From IMG/VR virus record IMGVR_UViG_3300021957_004906, positions 1-64,000 of that record: a DNA stretch of 64,000 nt. One strand, given 5' to 3'. The translations under genes and the position numbers were made by a program. Source of the stretch: a virus. Under the pieces are notes generated by a model that saw nothing but the letters and a program-made list of their open reading frames with translations, was not told where the DNA came from and searched no databases. Each line of letters begins with the position of its first letter. Within the stretch, counting starts at the first letter, position 1. Below are positions 32,992-41,600 of the stretch, in pieces.

Positions 32992-33449
32992 TGATAAGTG
33001 CAAGTGGGTGTTGCTTCTTGGCCCTTGATACCGGAAGAATAATGCTACAACAAAGAAGTAAGACTAGCAGTCATCCGTTAACTTGGAGTTTCTGGGGAGG
33101 AAAGTCTGAAAAGAAAGAACGTCCTATTGAAACATTATTAAGGGAATGTAACGAAGAAATGGGAATACTTCCTGATATTGAAAAAGTATATCCATTACAT
33201 ACTTTTCTTAGTGATGATAAAAAATTTACATATAATACATTCTGCATTACAGTATTTGAAGAGTTTATTCCTGTATGCAATGGTGAAAGTAGTGGGTATG
33301 CATGGGTAGGTATACATGCTTGGCCTAAGCCATTACATCGTGGTGCTAGAGCTGTATTAGAACAACCTGATATGGTTGAGAAAATTACAACAATATATAA
33401 TCGCCAAAAGGATAAACTAGACTTACCAAATTGGTTAGACAGTTTTTAA
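32991..33449 (+). CDS. Nudix hydrolase
   Basis: This 152-residue protein has a perfect Nudix box at residues 37-59: G-x5-E-x7-R-E-x-x-E-E-x-G-I (GKSEKKERPIETLLRECNEE, then MGI). The fold would hydrolyse a nucleoside diphosphate linked to another moiety (damaged NTP, ADP-sugar, NAD or RNA cap). The substrate cannot be read from the sequence; ADP-heptose metabolism is encoded nearby. Its ATG overlaps the gp15 stop (TAATG). Its stop and that of the convergent bilin reductase share the palindrome TTAA. Confidence 0.9.
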   Translation: MISASGCCFLALDTGRIMLQQRSKTSSHPLTWSFWGGKSEKKERPIETLLRECNEEMGILPDIEKVYPLHTFLSDDKKFTYNTFCITVFEEFIPVCNGESSGYAWVGIHAWPKPLHRGARAVLEQPDMVEKITTIYNRQKDKLDLPNWLDSF

Positions 33450-34117
33450 ACTTCTGGAAATAAACAATCTTCAATAAAATGTTTAACGTCAGATGCATCA
33501 AGACCAAGTGATTCCATAACTTTAGGCGTATGTGGATTTTGTTTTTGATAATGACAATATCTATTTTGTCTACGTTTTATTTGATCTGCATCATTTTTAA
33601 TATTAGTGTATTTAGGTAGATGTGTAAAATACATGTCTAGATTATCTAATGCCATTGTGACAACTTGGTCCATTTCTTGTATAGTTTTAACATTACTAAC
33701 TGCTACCATATGTGGTGTAAATATAGCTTCTGCCCAAGGAGGCAGTGCTCTTTCCTTTTTCCATTCTAAATTTTTAGTAGATTCTGCAAATAAATCTATC
33801 ATTGGATGTGACATTGGCCAGCTAGGGCTGTAGTCATGAAATGCTCCTGTTACTTTATTTTTACCACAAATTATATCAAATCCATATATCGGTGCCGTAT
33901 TATTAAAATTAGGAAAAACACAGATATGAGTCATATACAACCCTTTTGTATCTCTTGCATCTACACTATCTATATGAGCTCTTCTAAAATGGTCGCCTTT
34001 AAAAACCCGGTTAAGCCAATCAAACTCAGGGTCATCAAATGTTTCCTCACCCAACGTTGCACATTTTTTTATTATTTGTTGCTCACACTCTATCATTCTA
34101 TCCCAAATTTCACTCAT
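33446..34117 (-). CDS. pcyX: Ferredoxin-dependent bilin reductase, PcyA/PcyX type
   Basis: This 223-residue protein belongs to the ferredoxin-dependent bilin reductase family. The core [20 protein letters not shown] aligns with the PcyA segment that contains its two catalytic residues: His64 and Asp81 here are 17 residues apart, exactly like His88 and Asp105 of PcyA. The [13 protein letters not shown] segment follows as in the family. PcyA and the phage PcyX group keep this His, whereas PebA/PebB/PebS-type enzymes have Asn there (from memory). It would reduce biliverdin to phycocyanobilin or, if PcyX-like, phycoerythrobilin, using reduced ferredoxin. It overlaps the ALAS gene by 8 nt, so the two are co-translated. 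Confidence 0.88.
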   Translation of the reverse strand: MSEIWDRMIECEQQIIKKCATLGEETFDDPEFDWLNRVFKGDHFRRAHIDSVDARDTKGLYMTHICVFPNFNNTAPIYGFDIICGKNKVTGAFHDYSPSWPMSHPMIDLFAESTKNLEWKKERALPPWAEAIFTPHMVAVSNVKTIQEMDQVVTMALDNLDMYFTHLPKYTNIKNDADQIKRRQNRYCHYQKQNPHTPKVMESLGLDASDVKHFIEDCLFPEV

Positions 34118-35300
34118 ATATTATACCTTTAAGTTTATCAGCTAAATCATTTATCATTGCATCTGTATGAAACGGAGTTGGTGCAAACCGCAATCTTTCT
34201 GTGCCCATGTCCACTGTAGGATAATTAATTGCTTGCGCATATATATTATGATTTTCTATTAATTTATCACTTATTGACTTGCACTTTATTGGATCATTAA
34301 TCATAACTGGTACAATGTGTGTGTTATTTTCTAATACCTCGATTCCATTATTATGTAATGCTATTTTTAATTTTTTAACTATTTCTTGATGTTTGTTTCG
34401 TAATTCTATACCGTTTTTGCTACGCAAGTATTTTATGGCTGCTAATGCACCAGCACAGATTACAGGACTTATACTAGTGGTGAAAATAAATCCACTTGCT
34501 ACACTACGTATCGCATCTATAGCAATACCGTCTCCTGCAATATAACCGCCTTGGCAACCAAATGCTTTTCCTAATGTTCCATTAACAAAATCAACTCTGT
34601 CTTGTAGTCCTAGTTTTTCTAGATATCCTGCACCTTGTGATCCGTATAAACCTACAGCATGCACTTCGTCAATATATGTTATTGCATTGTATTTGTCTGC
34701 TAAATCTAAAATAGCTTCAATTTCACTTACATACCCATCCATACTATACACACTTTCAAATACAATGCAAGGGGTACCTTTTATTGATTTTAAAATATCC
34801 TCTAATTCCTGTATATTATTATGTTGGAAAATATGTTTTGGGGAACCACTATGTCTTATACCAGCTATTAAACTAGCGTGATTTTTACTATCACTTATAA
34901 ACTCAATATTTTCTACAATTTTACTAAGTGCTATTAGGCTCCATTCATTTGCGACATATGCACTAGTATACAGTAATGCACTGTTCTTTTTATGTAGACT
35001 AGCAATTTCATGTTCAAGTGCAACATGATAATGTGTAGTACCGCTTATATTACGTGTGCCACCACTTCCAGCACCTGTTTGACTAAGAGCTGTATGCATC
35101 GCATCACTTACTACTTTATGTTGTCCCATACCTAAATAATCATTACTACACCAGTTTACAATATTTTTAATATTATATGGTCCATACCAAATAGCATTAG
35201 GATAATCACCACTTTCTCTTAATATGTCATTAAAAATGCGATAATTTCCAGACTGCTTTAGTTGATCAATTTTATTTTGGAAGGTTTTTATGGGTATCAT
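34110..35300 (-). CDS. hemA: 5-aminolevulinate synthase (Shemin pathway)
   Basis: This 396-residue PLP enzyme of the alpha-oxoamine synthase family shows the ALAS-specific signature [13 protein letters not shown] (77-89), [39 protein letters not shown] (Asp211, His214), the PLP lysine in NGTLGKAFG (Lys245), FTTSISP and [13 protein letters not shown]. It condenses glycine and succinyl-CoA to 5-aminolevulinate, the committed step of heme synthesis in Alphaproteobacteria. All key residues are intact and the length matches the family. It is first in a two-gene operon with the bilin reductase. It is transcribed divergently from the heptose operon. No strong ribosome site precedes its ATG. Confidence 0.95.
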   Translation of the reverse strand: MIPIKTFQNKIDQLKQSGNYRIFNDILRESGDYPNAIWYGPYNIKNIVNWCSNDYLGMGQHKVVSDAMHTALSQTGAGSGGTRNISGTTHYHVALEHEIASLHKKNSALLYTSAYVANEWSLIALSKIVENIEFISDSKNHASLIAGIRHSGSPKHIFQHNNIQELEDILKSIKGTPCIVFESVYSMDGYVSEIEAILDLADKYNAITYIDEVHAVGLYGSQGAGYLEKLGLQDRVDFVNGTLGKAFGCQGGYIAGDGIAIDAIRSVASGFIFTTSISPVICAGALAAIKYLRSKNGIELRNKHQEIVKKLKIALHNNGIEVLENNTHIVPVMINDPIKCKSISDKLIENHNIYAQAINYPTVDMGTERLRFAPTPFHTDAMINDLADKLKGIIYE

Positions 35301-35321
35301 TTAGCACCGTTTCTTTTGTTA

Positions 35322-35329
35322 TATTTAGT
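35322..35329 (-). promoter_or_regulatory. Possible late-like promoter box for hemA-pcyX
   Basis: ACTAAATA on the minus strand, 21 bases before the ALAS ATG. It resembles the GCTAAATA boxes of gp15 and the 1026-aa fibre. No convincing -35/-10 pair is visible on this strand of the 82-base divergent intergenic region. Confidence 0.35.
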
Positions 35330-35334
35330 TTTAA

Positions 35335-35362
35335 TTGACTTGGCCTGATTTTATGTTATAAT
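35335..35362 (+). promoter_or_regulatory. Consensus sigma70-like promoter for the heptose operon
   Basis: TTGACT (35335-35340), 16-base spacer and a perfect TATAAT (35357-35362) lie 20 bases before the hldD ATG. AAAAGGAG sits at about 35368-35375, so the leader is very short. Confidence 0.85.
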
Positions 35363-35382
35363 ATGGTAAAAGGAGTTCTAAT

Positions 35383-36279
35383 ATGCATATTGTTACAGGT
35401 GCCAGTGGATTTATTGGTAGTAATATGGTACAACATTTAAACCGCATGGGACATAATGATATTTTATGTGTTGATACATTAAACAGTGAAAAAGTAAAAA
35501 ATCTCCAAGGGCTCCAGTTCATTGATTTTATAAGTCCTAGTGAATTATTAACACAACAATTGGATGATTGTACATTGTGGCATTTAGGTGCTAATAGTAA
35601 AACTAGCAGTGACGACTGGGAAAGCATTTACAATTCCAATGTGGTATATACTAGAAAGCTATTGAGTAAATTTAATGATGTAGTTTTTGCTAGTAGTGCT
35701 AGTGTGTATGGAGACAATACTGATACTTCAGAGCATCCCGATAACGAGTCACCTAAAAACATGTATGCTGCTACTAAAATGATGTGTGATAATATGATTC
35801 GTTCATCACAAACAGGAAAACGACAGAGTTGGAGATTCTTTAACGTTTATGGCAATAGAGAATCACATAAAATAGAAGTACAGCAAGCTAGTCCATACAC
35901 TAACTTTACACATCAAGCAAAAACTACAGGAGTTATTAAACTATTTACTAATAGTAAAGATGTATTTCGCGACTTCATCTGTATTGACGATGTAGTGAGT
36001 ATAATGTATGATGTGCATGAACGCACAGATAATAACTTTATTAGTAATTTAGGAACTGGGAAAGTGTTTAGTTTTCAGCAATGGGGAGAGTTATTGGCTA
36101 ATAAGTATAATGCAGAAATAGAATATATCGAAATGCCAGACAGCCTTAAAAATATATATCAAATGTATACATGTAGTGATAATGAAAAACTAGGACATTT
36201 GCTAGATTATATTTGGGAGGATTTACGAGTACCATATCAGTTTTTAACACCAGAAGAATATATCGAGGATAATTTATGA
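35383..36279 (+). CDS. hldD: ADP-L-glycero-D-manno-heptose 6-epimerase-like protein
   Basis: This 298-residue extended short-chain dehydrogenase has an N-terminal GASGFIGSN NAD(P)-binding loop, a catalytic YAATK (Y-x3-K), and HldD-specific blocks: RFFNVYGNRESHK, LFTNSKDVFRDFICIDDVV, NLGTGKVFSFQQW and a final IEYIEMPDSLKNIYQMYT. It converts ADP-D-glycero- to ADP-L-glycero-D-manno-heptose, the donor for LPS inner core. It is the first gene of a four-gene operon, overlapping hldE by 4 nt. Other NDP-sugar epimerase specificity is possible but the blocks fit HldD best. Confidence 0.88.
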   Translation: MHIVTGASGFIGSNMVQHLNRMGHNDILCVDTLNSEKVKNLQGLQFIDFISPSELLTQQLDDCTLWHLGANSKTSSDDWESIYNSNVVYTRKLLSKFNDVVFASSASVYGDNTDTSEHPDNESPKNMYAATKMMCDNMIRSSQTGKRQSWRFFNVYGNRESHKIEVQQASPYTNFTHQAKTTGVIKLFTNSKDVFRDFICIDDVVSIMYDVHERTDNNFISNLGTGKVFSFQQWGELLANKYNAEIEYIEMPDSLKNIYQMYTCSDNEKLGHLLDYIWEDLRVPYQFLTPEEYIEDNL

Positions 36280-37427
36280 AAGTATTAGTGTTTGGTGATG
36301 TGATCGTCGACAAATATATCTATGGTACTAGTACAAGAATTAGTCCAGAAGCACCAGTGCCTGTTGTGACTTTTCAAGAAGAAAAAGAATCACTAGGCGG
36401 TGCAGGACTGGTGTATGAAAACTTAAAAAGCCTAGGCGTTGATACAACACTACTACAAACAGAACAGCCACGCAGTGTTAAGACCAGAATAATATGTGAC
36501 GGGCATTATATTACACGTATAGATGATGATAAAGATGCAGATTCAAATGCAGTATTAGCTAACGTATTACGCAGTGACTTCTCTCAATGGGATTATGTTA
36601 TACTAAGTGATTACGACAAAGGTGTATTAGACAATGCAAAACAAATTATTGCACATATAAACAGCCAAGGTCCTAAAGTAATTGTAGATCCAAAACGATA
36701 TGCACACGACTACGAAGGCGCTTGGTTAGTAAAGCCTAACAACAGCGAATATACTAAGTTTGAATTTGACGAATGGCAAGGCAACATTATTACCACAGAC
36801 GCAGGACATAGTGTGAGTGCTACAATAGACAATATCGAATATACTATTCCTGTAGAACAAGTCGAAGTATCAGATGTTACTGGCGCTGGAGATTGTTTTC
36901 TAGCTGCGTTTGTGTATGCACTTACTAAAGGTTACAGTCATAAAAAATGTTTACAGATAGCTGTTAGTGCAAGTACACAAAGTGTTAAGCATACTGGTAC
37001 ATATGTTTTAACTAAACAGGATGTAGAACGTACTAAAGTGTTTACCAATGGTTGCTTTGACATTGTACATCGAGGACATATTGAAATGCTCAAGGCTAGT
37101 AAACAATTGGGAGACTGGCTAGTAGTAGGGGTTAATACAGATCAAAGTGTTCGTCGTCTTAAAGGTGAATCTAGACCTGTTAATAATGAAAGTGACAGAA
37201 AAGTTCTGCTGGAAAGTTTAGACTTTGTTGATGAAGTAATACTGTTTGACGAGGATACGCCACTGGAATTAATACAACGTGTACAGCCAAACATAATTAC
37301 CAAAGGCGGGGACTATACAGTAGACACAGTTGTAGGTAACCAACTTGCAAAAGTTGTGATACTGCCAACAGTAGATGATTATAGCACAACAAATACAATA
37401 CAAAGGATTAATAATGACACAACTTAA
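36276..37427 (+). CDS. hldE: Bifunctional heptose-7-phosphate kinase / heptose-1-phosphate adenylyltransferase
   Basis: This 383-residue protein fuses two domains. Residues 1-245 are a ribokinase/PfkB-type kinase (VFGDVIVDKYIYG, SPEAPVPVV, DPKRYAHDYEG, VTGAGDCFLAAF with the catalytic Asp). Residues 250-383 are a cytidylyltransferase-fold domain (FTNGCFDIVHRGHIEMLKAS with the HxGH-type motif HRGH, VNTDQSVRRLKG, ITKGGDY). This is the HldE arrangement, though somewhat shorter than E. coli HldE (477). It phosphorylates heptose-7-phosphate and later adenylylates heptose-1-phosphate. The intermediate steps GmhA and GmhB are not seen here and would come from the host or elsewhere in the genome. Confidence 0.93.
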   Translation: MKVLVFGDVIVDKYIYGTSTRISPEAPVPVVTFQEEKESLGGAGLVYENLKSLGVDTTLLQTEQPRSVKTRIICDGHYITRIDDDKDADSNAVLANVLRSDFSQWDYVILSDYDKGVLDNAKQIIAHINSQGPKVIVDPKRYAHDYEGAWLVKPNNSEYTKFEFDEWQGNIITTDAGHSVSATIDNIEYTIPVEQVEVSDVTGAGDCFLAAFVYALTKGYSHKKCLQIAVSASTQSVKHTGTYVLTKQDVERTKVFTNGCFDIVHRGHIEMLKASKQLGDWLVVGVNTDQSVRRLKGESRPVNNESDRKVLLESLDFVDEVILFDEDTPLELIQRVQPNIITKGGDYTVDTVVGNQLAKVVILPTVDDYSTTNTIQRINNDTT

Positions 37428-37779
37428 AGGCCAGCAAGATAAAGGATGGGGTCGAGAATTAATTTTTGCCACTAATGACAAATACTGTGGCAAAATAATG
37501 TTCTTTGACAAAAAGGGTGCTAAGTTTAGTATGCATTTTCATAAAGAAAAAGACGAAAGTTGGTATGTACTTAATGGTAGTTTTACGCTACATATCATAG
37601 ATACTGATACTGCTGAAATGGAAACACATGTTTTAACAAAGGGAGAAACATGGCGTAACGAACCACTATTACCGCATCAGTTAATTGCAATGCAAGATAA
37701 TAGTATTATTATTGAAGTTAGTACTCCAGATAGCGTAGAAGACAACTATCGAATTATCAAAGGTGATAGTCAAACATGA
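37414..37779 (+). CDS. Cupin-domain protein
   Basis: The protein is 121 residues from MTQLKGQQDKGWGRELIF; the ATG at 37414 has AAAGGA just upstream, while the in-frame start 13 codons earlier lies inside hldE. It has a textbook cupin motif 1, G-x5-H-x-H-x4-E-x6-G (GAKFSMHFHKEKDESWYVLN, then G), and a later PHQL that fits motif 2. Metal-binding cupins of this kind occur in sugar-nucleotide operons as isomerases or epimerases (for example WxcM-like or mannose-6-phosphate-isomerase-like). The exact reaction is unknown. Confidence 0.75.
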   Translation: MTQLKGQQDKGWGRELIFATNDKYCGKIMFFDKKGAKFSMHFHKEKDESWYVLNGSFTLHIIDTDTAEMETHVLTKGETWRNEPLLPHQLIAMQDNSIIIEVSTPDSVEDNYRIIKGDSQT

Positions 37780-38510
37780 GTAAGCTATGGACGTTTGGGG
37801 ATAGTTTTGTTTCTCCAGTGAATAGATGTTATGATACAGAGCATTATCCAGAGTGGCATTGGGTTTATCAGCTTGGAAAAAAACTTGGGGTGTCAGGATT
37901 GTCTGGTGCTGCATTACCAGGGGTAAGTAATGAATGGATTTCACATCAGATAATGCAAAACATTAATAATATTAATAAGGATGATTTTATTGTTATTGTT
38001 ACAACTGGTATGCATAGACGCTGGTTTATTAAAGATAAACCAACGTTATCTAATTTATATATTGTTAACTTACATGAACATATGCCGCGAGATTCTTATC
38101 GTGCAATTGATCTTTACAAGCAAGAATTTAATGAACAGCATGAGTTTTTAAGTAAAATTTATTACGAACAATTTTTAACATGGATACGCTCAGTATTACA
38201 ACCTTACCAATATTGTTTAATACCAGGATTTGATGCTACAACATTGCATCATACTTCAAATAACATACCATTAGTAAAAGCTGATGAAGGCGAGTTTATT
38301 GATGGTTATGATAGAAAATTATTTGCGACATGGGAAGGTTGGGATAGGAGACTAAGTCATTTAAGTGAATGCAATCACGATGTATTGTCAGATAAAATTA
38401 CTAGATTTTTCAATACTAATGAACTAATAGATCTTAGCACTGAATTTAAGAAAAATTTATTTACCTGTAAGCAAGATTGTTTGGACTACAATTTAGATAT
38501 CTCAATATAG
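37776..38510 (+). CDS. SGNH/GDSL-hydrolase-like protein (paralogue B)
   Basis: This 244-residue protein begins MSKLWTFGDSFVSPVN with the GDSF nucleophile block and continues with LGVSGLSGAALPGVSNEWIS and HRRWFIKDKPTLSNLY. These shared blocks show it is a paralogue of the protein at 1337-2200. It overlaps the cupin gene by 4 nt (ATGA) in the heptose operon, so it may act on a saccharide acyl group (inference). Its 3' end overlaps the convergent methyltransferase gene by 25 bases. Confidence 0.65.
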   Translation: MSKLWTFGDSFVSPVNRCYDTEHYPEWHWVYQLGKKLGVSGLSGAALPGVSNEWISHQIMQNINNINKDDFIVIVTTGMHRRWFIKDKPTLSNLYIVNLHEHMPRDSYRAIDLYKQEFNEQHEFLSKIYYEQFLTWIRSVLQPYQYCLIPGFDATTLHHTSNNIPLVKADEGEFIDGYDRKLFATWEGWDRRLSHLSECNHDVLSDKITRFFNTNELIDLSTEFKKNLFTCKQDCLDYNLDISI

Positions 38511-39130
38511 TATACAGTATCTTTGTGTTCTATACTGTTACTAAAATTAGTTATATGTAGATTATTATTTGCTAACATATCACTAAATGTGTCTGGATTG
38601 CTTCCTGTTACATTTTCCATAAGCATTATTTTACCATCATCTGTCAGATAATCATTGACGGTATCAAAAAAGTCTTGATGTATTTTCCAATCTAAATCCT
38701 GCATTTTTCTCGGTTCATGTTCAGTCACTGTCAAGTCATCTCGCCATGCTGGCACAGTAAAATTAAAATGAGGCGGGTTTGCTATTATAAGATCAAATTT
38801 TTGTTTGGGGATTTGTTTAAAATTATCAGACAAGTAAAATACACAGTCTAAATTATTAACTTCTAAGCTCTGTAATAATACAGCTTGTGCATGTTCACTT
38901 ATGTCACTGAAACTAATTTGTTTTGCAAGTTTAGTATATAGTGCAGCAAGTCCAAAATAACCAGGGCCACAGCACCACTCTAGTGCATTTTTAAATTGTC
39001 GTCCTTGCGAAAAATGATGAAAGCAACTATTTGCATCTTTAACCGTTAAGTATCCAAATCCATCAGTATCATCGCTACTGAATACAGTATAATTCCCTAT
39101 ATTAACTGATGTTGTCGAGTTCAAAGTCAA
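38486..39130 (-). CDS. Class I SAM-dependent methyltransferase, PrmC/HemK-like
   Basis: The protein shows motif I LEWCCGPGYFGLAAL, an acidic strand-2 end (ISFSDISEHAQAVLL), and the N-P-P-H motif in LIIANPPHFNF typical of N-methyltransferases acting on a planar amide or base nitrogen (PrmC, RsmC/RlmG type). The start is uncertain. The open frame extends to a GTG/ATG at 39184/39181, but AAGAAGG lies 9 bases before a TTG at 39130, giving 214 residues and only a 29-base overlap with the upstream gene. Target unknown; ribosome, release factor or DNA are possible. Confidence 0.75.
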   Translation of the reverse strand: MTLNSTTSVNIGNYTVFSSDDTDGFGYLTVKDANSCFHHFSQGRQFKNALEWCCGPGYFGLAALYTKLAKQISFSDISEHAQAVLLQSLEVNNLDCVFYLSDNFKQIPKQKFDLIIANPPHFNFTVPAWRDDLTVTEHEPRKMQDLDWKIHQDFFDTVNDYLTDDGKIMLMENVTGSNPDTFSDMLANNNLHITNFSNSIEHKDTVYYIEISKL

Positions 39131-39641
39131 ACACAAATACCTTCTTATTTGTAGTGCATGGATACGCACCATGCCAAACATCACCGTCTAAGACAATTAG
39201 TGTTCCAGGCAATTGTTCAATTGTTTTAACATTTATAGATCCGTCTGGTTCTGGCAGTATAAAATAAAATATTCCTGATCCGACTTCGCCCTCTACACAC
39301 AGAACTACTGACACCGACTTGCCTCCCGGACCATGTTTATGTATTGCTTGCCAACCATTCTCCATATATTCAATATTCCAAGCTATCAATCTTTTTCCTA
39401 ATTTAAATGGAGCATTATGTGTGGATAAATGGGTGTTTACATAATCTCTAATATCATTAGTTAGTTCTATACCTTCATCATCTTCAAAATAGGTTTGCTG
39501 TGCAACATTACTAGCAACTAGGTCTGCTTCAACAGACCTAGTTGCTTGATTCCAATTTTCTAGTGTGGTTTGCCACTGTGGATATGTGGTTTCGATTGCC
39601 CATTTTGTATTATAAAAGGATGACCAAAAATTATTGCTCAT
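39102..39641 (-). CDS. Possible 2-oxoglutarate/Fe(II) dioxygenase-like (double-stranded beta-helix) protein
   Basis: This 179-residue protein has a C-terminal half that reads like a jelly-roll oxygenase: WQAIHKHGPGGKSVSVVLCV (candidate metal His), a mid-strand GSGIFYFILPEPDGS, LPGTLIVLDGDVWHGAYP (distal His) and VFVFDFEL. The classical HxD and the 2OG-binding Arg are not clear, so activity is uncertain. Such proteins are common in marine T4-like phages. It starts a two-gene unit with the methyltransferase. Confidence 0.5.
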   Translation of the reverse strand: MSNNFWSSFYNTKWAIETTYPQWQTTLENWNQATRSVEADLVASNVAQQTYFEDDEGIELTNDIRDYVNTHLSTHNAPFKLGKRLIAWNIEYMENGWQAIHKHGPGGKSVSVVLCVEGEVGSGIFYFILPEPDGSINVKTIEQLPGTLIVLDGDVWHGAYPCTTNKKVFVFDFELDNIS

Positions 39642-39739
39642 TTATAACCCACAGTACTATTCATAAAATTGCCTACTATATCGTGTATAATATTGTTAGA
39701 TAATTGTATTATCTTTAGTTGATCTAGTGTTATTGACAT

Positions 39740-41584
39740 TTAGACTGGTGTCCAATTTCCTTTAAAGATTAATTTTCCAAACTCTGGCAAATACAAGTAC
39801 TCAACATCACTATTAGATACAGTTTTCAATGCATCTTCTAATGTTTCAACTAATGGTTCTCCACCTAGATTGAAACTAGTGTTAAAGATAATAGGACACC
39901 CTGTTTTTTCTTTAAACGCTTTAATAATATCATAGTAATGCGGATTTTGATCCCTGTTAACTGTTTGAATACGACAAGTGCCATCTATGTGAATAATAGC
40001 TGGAATCTTTTCTTCAATACCGGGCTGACAATTTACAGCATACATCATAGTTGGAGAACTTTCCATACCACGCAAATCAAACCATTCATGCACGTCTTCT
40101 TCCAAGATACTACCTGCAAATGGACGGAAATATTCTCTGTGTTTTACACTGTTTACAAAATCTTTTCCATCTGGATCTGTGGGATCATACATTAAACTTC
40201 TGTTACCCAATGCACGTGGTCCATTTTCACTACGTCCTTGAAACAATGATACAATATTTTTACTAGTTATAAGTTCCACTATGTCATCATGTGTAGCATC
40301 ACTAATTGTACAATCATATTTTTCTGCTAATGTTTCAATATATTGTTGAGTATAATCATATTTTGGTCCCAAATAAATCTCTGGGTTATGTTTCTCTTCT
40401 GATCGAGACATTTCATAATACCCCCAAAGTGCTGCGCCAATCGCAGTACCGCCATCATTACTGCATGGCTCTACATATAAATTAATACCTTCTTCACTCA
40501 ATTTATCCAAATAGTGATAATTTGCAACACAGTTTAGTCCATATCCACCACTAAGAACAACATTCTTTTGTCCAGAAAATTCTACTGCACTTTTAATTAA
40601 ATTTAATACTTGTTCTTGTGTTTCTGTTTGTACAGCATATGATAGATCTTTGCGGTTTTGTAGATCTGGAAACTTTTCATGTTCCCCTGGGGTAAATGCA
40701 AGCTCTGAATAAGCTGGATAATTTATATATGCAGCATTAGGATAGGTTGGAATAATTAAATTTCTATTTACAGTTGGAATAGTAGTATCTGTAGAAAAGA
40801 TAGAAGGTATATTGTCATTAGGTTTACCATAGGGAAATAATCCCATAGTCTTACCAGCTTCAATTGCTTGAAATCCATTATAGATAGTAGCTGCTTCATA
40901 TGCTTTAACAATGCCAGCATTTGGAGATAATACTGCTATGTGTTTTCCATCTTCACCTATACCCTCACTAGAACATTGGTATTCTATCTGATGTGGAACA
41001 GGTTCTCTTGTACCAAAATGTTTATAATAAGTTTTAAATTCTGCTGGATATTTAACACCAATAATACTTTCAACTTCCCAAGCAACAATGGTTTCCTCTC
41101 CTTGGAAGGGTAAATTACACCTTACATTTGCAGCTGATCCTGCGCCATCTACAACAACTGCCACAGCTTCGTCAAATCCACTTCTATAAAAAGCACAAGC
41201 TGCATGAACTTTGTGGTGCTGGCTTGCTAAATCAATTACTTGTGGACTTAGCGGTTGTTCTGGAGTTGGTATATGAAAATCAATAAGTCCAAGTTTACGT
41301 GCCATTCCAGAGTAAATATCATCACTCATATACTCAATACACAAGTCTCCGGCGGCACCAAGTGTTGTTGTATGTGATATGAACATATAATCAATTTTAT
41401 CAGTATAATCAAGAACTTTAACCATTCCAGCAAGCGGCGAGCCGTCATATTTTGCTCTGCTAAGACGCTCTTCTTCAACTGAAAATACTACTTCACCATC
41501 CTTTAGTAGACATACGCCTGCATTATGACCTCTACTAATACCTAAAATGTACCCAGTATTATTAACTCTATTTAATTTTTTCAT
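39740..41584 (-). CDS. Carbamoyltransferase (NodU/CmcH/TobZ family)
   Basis: This 614-residue protein has the two-domain layout of the family. An N-terminal Kae1-like domain carries GISRGHNAGVCLLKDGEVVF, VEEERLSRAKYDG, SQHHKVHAACAFYRSGFD (the metal-binding HHxxHA) and VVDGAGS. A C-terminal domain carries GRSENGPRALGNRSLMYDP, EYFRPFAGSILEEDVHEWF and FNTSFNLGGEPLV. It transfers a carbamoyl group from carbamoyl phosphate through carbamoyl-adenylate to a hydroxyl, usually on a sugar or antibiotic. Next to a glycosyltransferase, the target is probably a surface or DNA-linked sugar (inference). Confidence 0.93.
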   Translation of the reverse strand: MKKLNRVNNTGYILGISRGHNAGVCLLKDGEVVFSVEEERLSRAKYDGSPLAGMVKVLDYTDKIDYMFISHTTTLGAAGDLCIEYMSDDIYSGMARKLGLIDFHIPTPEQPLSPQVIDLASQHHKVHAACAFYRSGFDEAVAVVVDGAGSAANVRCNLPFQGEETIVAWEVESIIGVKYPAEFKTYYKHFGTREPVPHQIEYQCSSEGIGEDGKHIAVLSPNAGIVKAYEAATIYNGFQAIEAGKTMGLFPYGKPNDNIPSIFSTDTTIPTVNRNLIIPTYPNAAYINYPAYSELAFTPGEHEKFPDLQNRKDLSYAVQTETQEQVLNLIKSAVEFSGQKNVVLSGGYGLNCVANYHYLDKLSEEGINLYVEPCSNDGGTAIGAALWGYYEMSRSEEKHNPEIYLGPKYDYTQQYIETLAEKYDCTISDATHDDIVELITSKNIVSLFQGRSENGPRALGNRSLMYDPTDPDGKDFVNSVKHREYFRPFAGSILEEDVHEWFDLRGMESSPTMMYAVNCQPGIEEKIPAIIHIDGTCRIQTVNRDQNPHYYDIIKAFKEKTGCPIIFNTSFNLGGEPLVETLEDALKTVSNSDVEYLYLPEFGKLIFKGNWTPV

Positions 41585-41600
41585 ATTTGTGTTAACTCCA

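Noticed and set aside
33446-34117. PebS-type phycoerythrobilin synthase call
   Set aside because: The His 17 residues before the catalytic Asp matches PcyA/PcyX and not, as far as I recall, PebS.
34110-35300. 2-amino-3-ketobutyrate CoA ligase or 8-amino-7-oxononanoate synthase
   Set aside because: The [11 protein letters not shown] and LRFAPTPFH signatures are those of ALAS within this superfamily.
39698-39714. AGATAA/TTATCT hairpin as a terminator before the dioxygenase-like gene
   Set aside because: The stem is only 6 A/T-rich pairs with no U run; too weak to support.
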